Assembly (NCBI GenBank): GCA_903917505.1 | Contig: CAIXAY010000181.1 | Location: 1 to 9,157 of the forward strand | Reading direction: 5' to 3' | Source of the DNA: an uncultured beta proteobacterium | GTDB taxonomy: Bacteria; Pseudomonadota; Gammaproteobacteria; Burkholderiales; Rhodocyclaceae | Length of the DNA: 9,157 nt | Shown here: piece after piece, positions 6,211 to 9,157 of the stretch | Layout of the letters: each line of letters starts with the position of its first letter | How positions within the stretch are numbered: position 1 is the stretch's first letter | Position numbers and translations under genes: made by a program | Notes under the pieces: model-generated | What the model saw: the letters and a program-made list of their open reading frames with translations, nothing else | The model's database searches: none | Told to the model about the DNA's origin: nothing

Positions 6211-8655
6211 TTAGAATTTCCCGTCGAGATAGAAATACACATAATTGCGCGTCGTCTGCACGCCGTCGTACGGGTGCTCGCCGCGGCCGATGCCGTAACG
6301 CAGGGTCAGGCGGTCGTCGGCCTCCCATGCCTGTTCGTAATGCGCGTCGAAGACCGGCTTGGTGGCGAATCCCTGCTGCGCATAGTCGCCGCCCGAGACC
6401 ACCAGGCGGTGGCTGAAGGCGCGGGTATAACGCCGCCACTGCAGCCATTCGTTGGCGAACTCGAGCGTCGGCGAGAAATCGCGCGCCGGGTTGAAGTAGG
6501 CGGCGACGCTTTGCGAATTGCGCGAGGCGTACAGGCCGCCGGTGATCGCGAGCTTGTAGACCGGGCCGGAAACGACGCGCTCGGTCCAGCGCGCCGTTGC
6601 GCTGTCGCGGCGATTGCCGTCGCTGAAGTCCAGCGTATCGACGGCGAGCGACGCGGCGCGCGATTCGCTGGCGCGCCAGGCCATTTCGCCGGCGACACGG
6701 TGCGCGTCGATGCCGGCGAGCGTCGCGTCCAGCGGCGTCTCGTTGGCCGACTGATCGTATTCGACGCGCACGGTCCAGTAGTCGTCGGGCGTGACGGCGA
6801 TTGAATGCGCGCCGGCGGTCTTGCTCTCGTTGATGTCGTGGGAAAGCTCGGCGCGCGCGCTGAGCAGCGGCGAGCGGTATTCGAGCCCGGCGCCGCCGCG
6901 CTCGCGCTTGCCGGTGCCGTCGTCGAACTTGGCCTGCGCATTGAAGGCGTGCGCGTAGGCGCGGTAGTTGTCGGCGATGGGGCTGGAAAAAAGCCAGCTA
7001 TCCACCGCATAATCCTGCGTGCCGCGCGGGCCGCGGGTCGATCGGCCGAAAGTGCCATCGACGATCAGTTCGCGCATCTTGTTAACCTGCGCCAGGCGGG
7101 CGGCGCGCAGCACGCGCCCGTCTTCGGCGGCAACGGATTGCGCCAGGGCCAGCGCGGCATCGGCGGCGCGGTAGTCGCGCATCTCGAGCAGCGCGCCGGC
7201 ATGCTCGCCGAGCGCGCCGCTGTTGGCCGGGTCGACAGCCAGGATCCAGCGCAATTCTTGCTCCGCGAGGCGCGGCCAGCCGCGCGCGCGCATGGCGCTC
7301 GCCCAGTCGGTGCGCACCTCCATGTTGTAGGGCACCTGCTCAGTGAGTTCATGCAGCCGCTGCTCGGCTTCGCCGGGGCGATTGGCGAACAGCGGCGCCA
7401 TCGCGCGTGCGGCCAGGACCCGCGCATAATCGGGATTGTCGCGCACGGTGGCCGGGCTCCAGGCGGCTATCCATTGCGGCGTGGCCGCCAGCGTGCCTTC
7501 GATCTGCGCCAGCGCGGCGTCGTGCTCCTCGCATTCGGCCAGTGCGTAGAAAAGCCCGATCTGCGATTCCAGATTGCCAGGATCGGTGCGCAGGGCTTCG
7601 CGATACAGGTCACGCGCTTTTTCCGGCTGCTCGAGATAGAGGTAAGCGGATGCGGCCGCGGACTGCGCATAAGCGGGGATGGGTTCGGCGCGCAAGGCGA
7701 GGGCCGAGTAAAGTTCAATGGCCTCGCGCATGCGAGAGCGCTCGCGCAATGCGCTGAAGCGATCGAGTGCGAGCTCGCGCTCGGGCACGCTCAAGCTTGC
7801 CAGCGGATCGAGCGCGCGCGTGCCGGCGAGGGCGCTCGCTTCGAGCGCACGATCGATGATCGCGAAGCGCGCCGTTCCGCGTCCGGTGTCGGCGGCAATC
7901 GCACCCCAGCGGATCTGGTGCGCCGTCACGTCGGCGGCGATCGCTTCACGCTCCCCGGGCGTCATCACGCCGGGATTGCGATCGGCCAGATCGATGGCCA
8001 GCTGCGGCGCGCCGAGGCGCGCCAGCGTCGATATCTTCCCGCGCAGGGCTGCGCGATCGGCCGGTTGCCTGGCGAGCAGCGATTGATATGCGGCCAGCGC
8101 CGCGAAATATTCATGTCTGGCGCAAGCGACCTCGGCAAACACGATCAGCACCGCCGCGTCCTCCGGAAAGCGCGCGCGCAGATCTGCGACCAGCGCCGCT
8201 GCCGCATCCAGATTCTGTGCATCGAGCAGCGTCCAGGCCAGGCCGGTCTGCAGTTCGAGGCGTTGCGGAAAGCGCAATAGGGCGCCGCGATAGAGCGACT
8301 CCGCCAAGTCGTAGCGCTGCAGGTGGCGCGCCGAATTGGCCAGTCCCTCGACAAGATACAAAGGCGCCGTCGGCAGCACGATCCGGTCGAGCAAGGCGAG
8401 CGCCGCCTGGTCGTTCCCGGCCCAGCCGAGCACGACGGCCAGGTCGCCGAGCATATCCTGACGTTCGGGAAAGCACTCGCGCAAGGACTGCAATTCCGCG
8501 AGCCCGAGCGCAAGACGGCCGGCCCGCGCATCGTCAACCGCCGCACGGTATTCGGCATCGCCGGCGTGCGTCATGCCAAGGGGATGATCCGCGGAATGCG
8601 CGGGAAGCGCGGCGAGCGCCATGATGGCTAACAGCGGTAACAGCTTGCGTCGCAT
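6211..8655 (-). CDS. pgaA: PgaA, outer-membrane PNAG export porin with TPR domain
   Basis: The product has 814 residues from the chosen start (E. coli about 807). A signal peptide (MRRKLLPLL...LPAHS, cleavage after about residue 21) is followed by a helical TPR superhelix to about residue 520. That part includes the PgaA-like stretch NMEVRTDWASAMRARGWPR, which matches a conserved part of E. coli PgaA. From about residue 525 (NKMRELIVDG) the protein becomes alternating strands of an outer-membrane beta-barrel, with YFNPARDF and HPYDGVQ near the end. It finishes in YVYFYLDGKF, with the terminal Phe typical of barrel insertion. The TPR part binds partly deacetylated PNAG and PgaB; the barrel exports the polymer. 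The start is uncertain: ATGs at 8673, 8667 and 8655 are in frame. GGAG lies just before the 8667 ATG (too close) and 12 nt before 8655. I prefer 8655 because it opens directly at the signal peptide. First gene of the operon. Confidence 0.94.
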   Translation of the reverse strand: MRRKLLPLLAIMALAALPAHSADHPLGMTHAGDAEYRAAVDDARAGRLALGLAELQSLRECFPERQDMLGDLAVVLGWAGNDQAALALLDRIVLPTAPLYLVEGLANSARHLQRYDLAESLYRGALLRFPQRLELQTGLAWTLLDAQNLDAAAALVADLRARFPEDAAVLIVFAEVACARHEYFAALAAYQSLLARQPADRAALRGKISTLARLGAPQLAIDLADRNPGVMTPGEREAIAADVTAHQIRWGAIAADTGRGTARFAIIDRALEASALAGTRALDPLASLSVPERELALDRFSALRERSRMREAIELYSALALRAEPIPAYAQSAAASAYLYLEQPEKARDLYREALRTDPGNLESQIGLFYALAECEEHDAALAQIEGTLAATPQWIAAWSPATVRDNPDYARVLAARAMAPLFANRPGEAEQRLHELTEQVPYNMEVRTDWASAMRARGWPRLAEQELRWILAVDPANSGALGEHAGALLEMRDYRAADAALALAQSVAAEDGRVLRAARLAQVNKMRELIVDGTFGRSTRGPRGTQDYAVDSWLFSSPIADNYRAYAHAFNAQAKFDDGTGKRERGGAGLEYRSPLLSARAELSHDINESKTAGAHSIAVTPDDYWTVRVEYDQSANETPLDATLAGIDAHRVAGEMAWRASESRAASLAVDTLDFSDGNRRDSATARWTERVVSGPVYKLAITGGLYASRNSQSVAAYFNPARDFSPTLEFANEWLQWRRYTRAFSHRLVVSGGDYAQQGFATKPVFDAHYEQAWEADDRLTLRYGIGRGEHPYDGVQTTRNYVYFYLDGKF

Positions 8656-9030
8656 TGCCGGGTTCATCTCCATTGACGGACGAAATCCGCCGCGGGCGCG
8701 CAGACGAGCTCGCGCTACCCGAAGGAGATTTTTCAGACTGATCGATGTCTCGAGCCGGCGAAGCAAAGCCCAAGACTTATTTGATGCGCATATTGTTCTT
8801 GCCAGGCCGCAATTGTCGCTTCATTGCCCGGAAGGTTCTGTGCGCTAACGAACGCAGGTCTGACCGGCGGCGGGCCAAGGTTGATGCCGTCGGGACTTCT
8901 GTGGCCCGGTTGATCACGATATGCAGGCGATGCCGCACTCATTCGATTGCGAAAGCGTATGATCGTTTTATCGTTGGTGGGCTATGCGTGCTTTTGCCCG
9001 TGGTGCCGCTGCCGCCGCAGGAATAAGCCC
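8656..9030. promoter_or_regulatory. Divergent spacer upstream of the pga operon and the PAS-type sensor gene
   Basis: About 370 bases with no convincing gene, where the promoters of both outward-facing units should lie. For the plus-strand gene a weak sigma70-like pair is visible: TTGCGA at 8947-8952 and TATCGT at 8969-8974, 16 bp apart and about 56 nt before the ATG. For pga the best I see on the minus strand is TGGCAA (8804-8799) and AATAAG (8781-8776), 17 bp apart, a poor match. No clear sigma54 site was found. Short frames on both strands (8745-9026 plus; 8733-8942 minus) have no recognisable sequence and no properly spaced ribosome site. Confidence 0.4.
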
Positions 9031-9157
9031 ATGAACTCGAATCGTTATCCCTTCCCGCAATTGAGGGAAGCCGCTGTCGCCCGATTGTTGAGCATTCCGC
9101 CTGCCGTTTCCGTCACGCGCCCGCTTGCTGAAACGCTGTATGAACTCCAGGTCCATC
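9031..9157 (+). CDS. Probable PAS-type sensor protein, N-terminal fragment (cut by right edge)
   Basis: This is an open plus-strand frame of 42 complete codons from the ATG at 9031 to the window edge. A good ribosome site (CAGGAA, about 8 nt upstream) supports the start. The fragment contains RPLAETLYELQVH at about 30-42. That segment closely resembles the (R)PxxELLHELQVHQxELExQNEEL signature that precedes PAS domains in many proteobacterial sensor kinases and GGDEF/EAL proteins. The output domain is outside the window, so kinase, diguanylate cyclase or phosphodiesterase cannot be told apart. It is transcribed divergently from the pga operon. A c-di-GMP enzyme here would make sense because PgaC/PgaD are activated by that nucleotide, but this is only inference. 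Confidence 0.6.
   Translation, partial: MNSNRYPFPQLREAAVARLLSIPPAVSVTRPLAETLYELQVH

Noticed and set aside
6805..8280. Plus-strand open frame of 491 codons
   Set aside because: Antisense to pgaA; the composition is typical of a complementary-strand shadow.
8795..8815. Possible sigma54 promoter (CTGGCA...TGC) ahead of pga on the minus strand
   Set aside because: The spacing between the GG and GC elements is 12 nt instead of 10.
8745..9026. Plus-strand 93-codon frame upstream of the PAS-type gene
   Set aside because: The AAGGAG at 8722-8727 is too far from the ATG (about 17 nt). The product is Arg/Cys-rich without motifs, and the region is better explained as a promoter spacer.
1..9157. tRNA/rRNA genes, CRISPR arrays, insertion sequences, phage or defence genes
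   Set aside because: No repeat arrays, transposase motifs, terminal inverted repeats or RNA-gene signatures were seen by eye on either strand.

Overview
The window is GC-rich bacterial DNA with dense, long open frames, and it looks like a Gram-negative proteobacterium. The outer-membrane porin PgaA, a CheB-type methylesterase frame, a DUF5329-like protein and a DUF5670/Lmo0937-like mini-protein together would suit a betaproteobacterium (Rhodocyclales/Nitrosomonadales type). The taxon is an inference, since no marker gene is present.

Layout from left to right. (1) Positions 1-470, minus: the first 156 codons of a CheB methylesterase-domain protein, probably the N-terminus of a CheB/CheR/PAS sensor fusion, running off the left edge. 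(2) 471-882: an apparently non-coding divergent spacer. (3) 883-1254, plus: a small secreted DUF5329-like protein. (4) 1255-1404, minus: a 49-residue two-helix membrane protein whose stop codon directly abuts the DUF5329 stop. (5) 1405-1538: a short spacer with hairpins. (6) 1539-8655, minus: a tight five-gene operon, pgaA-pgaB-pgaC-pgaD plus an unnamed secreted beta-propeller-like gene. Junctions are 2 nt, a 4-nt overlap, a 34-nt overlap and 13 nt. (7) 8656-9030: a divergent spacer. (8) 9031-9157, plus: the first 42 codons of a probable PAS-type sensor protein, cut by the right edge.

The operon should make and export poly-beta-1,6-N-acetyl-D-glucosamine (PNAG/PGA), a biofilm polysaccharide. 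PgaC (GT2 synthase) and PgaD (c-di-GMP-responsive partner) polymerise it at the inner membrane, PgaB partly deacetylates it in the periplasm, and PgaA (TPR domain plus outer-membrane barrel) exports it. Two points depart from the Escherichia coli model. PgaB keeps its deacetylase half, but its C-terminal glycoside-hydrolase-like half is shortened and appears to lack the acidic catalytic segment. The operon also carries a fifth, secreted, repeat-built gene. The sensor-type genes at both ends would fit signal-controlled biofilm formation, but both are truncated here and their outputs cannot be seen.
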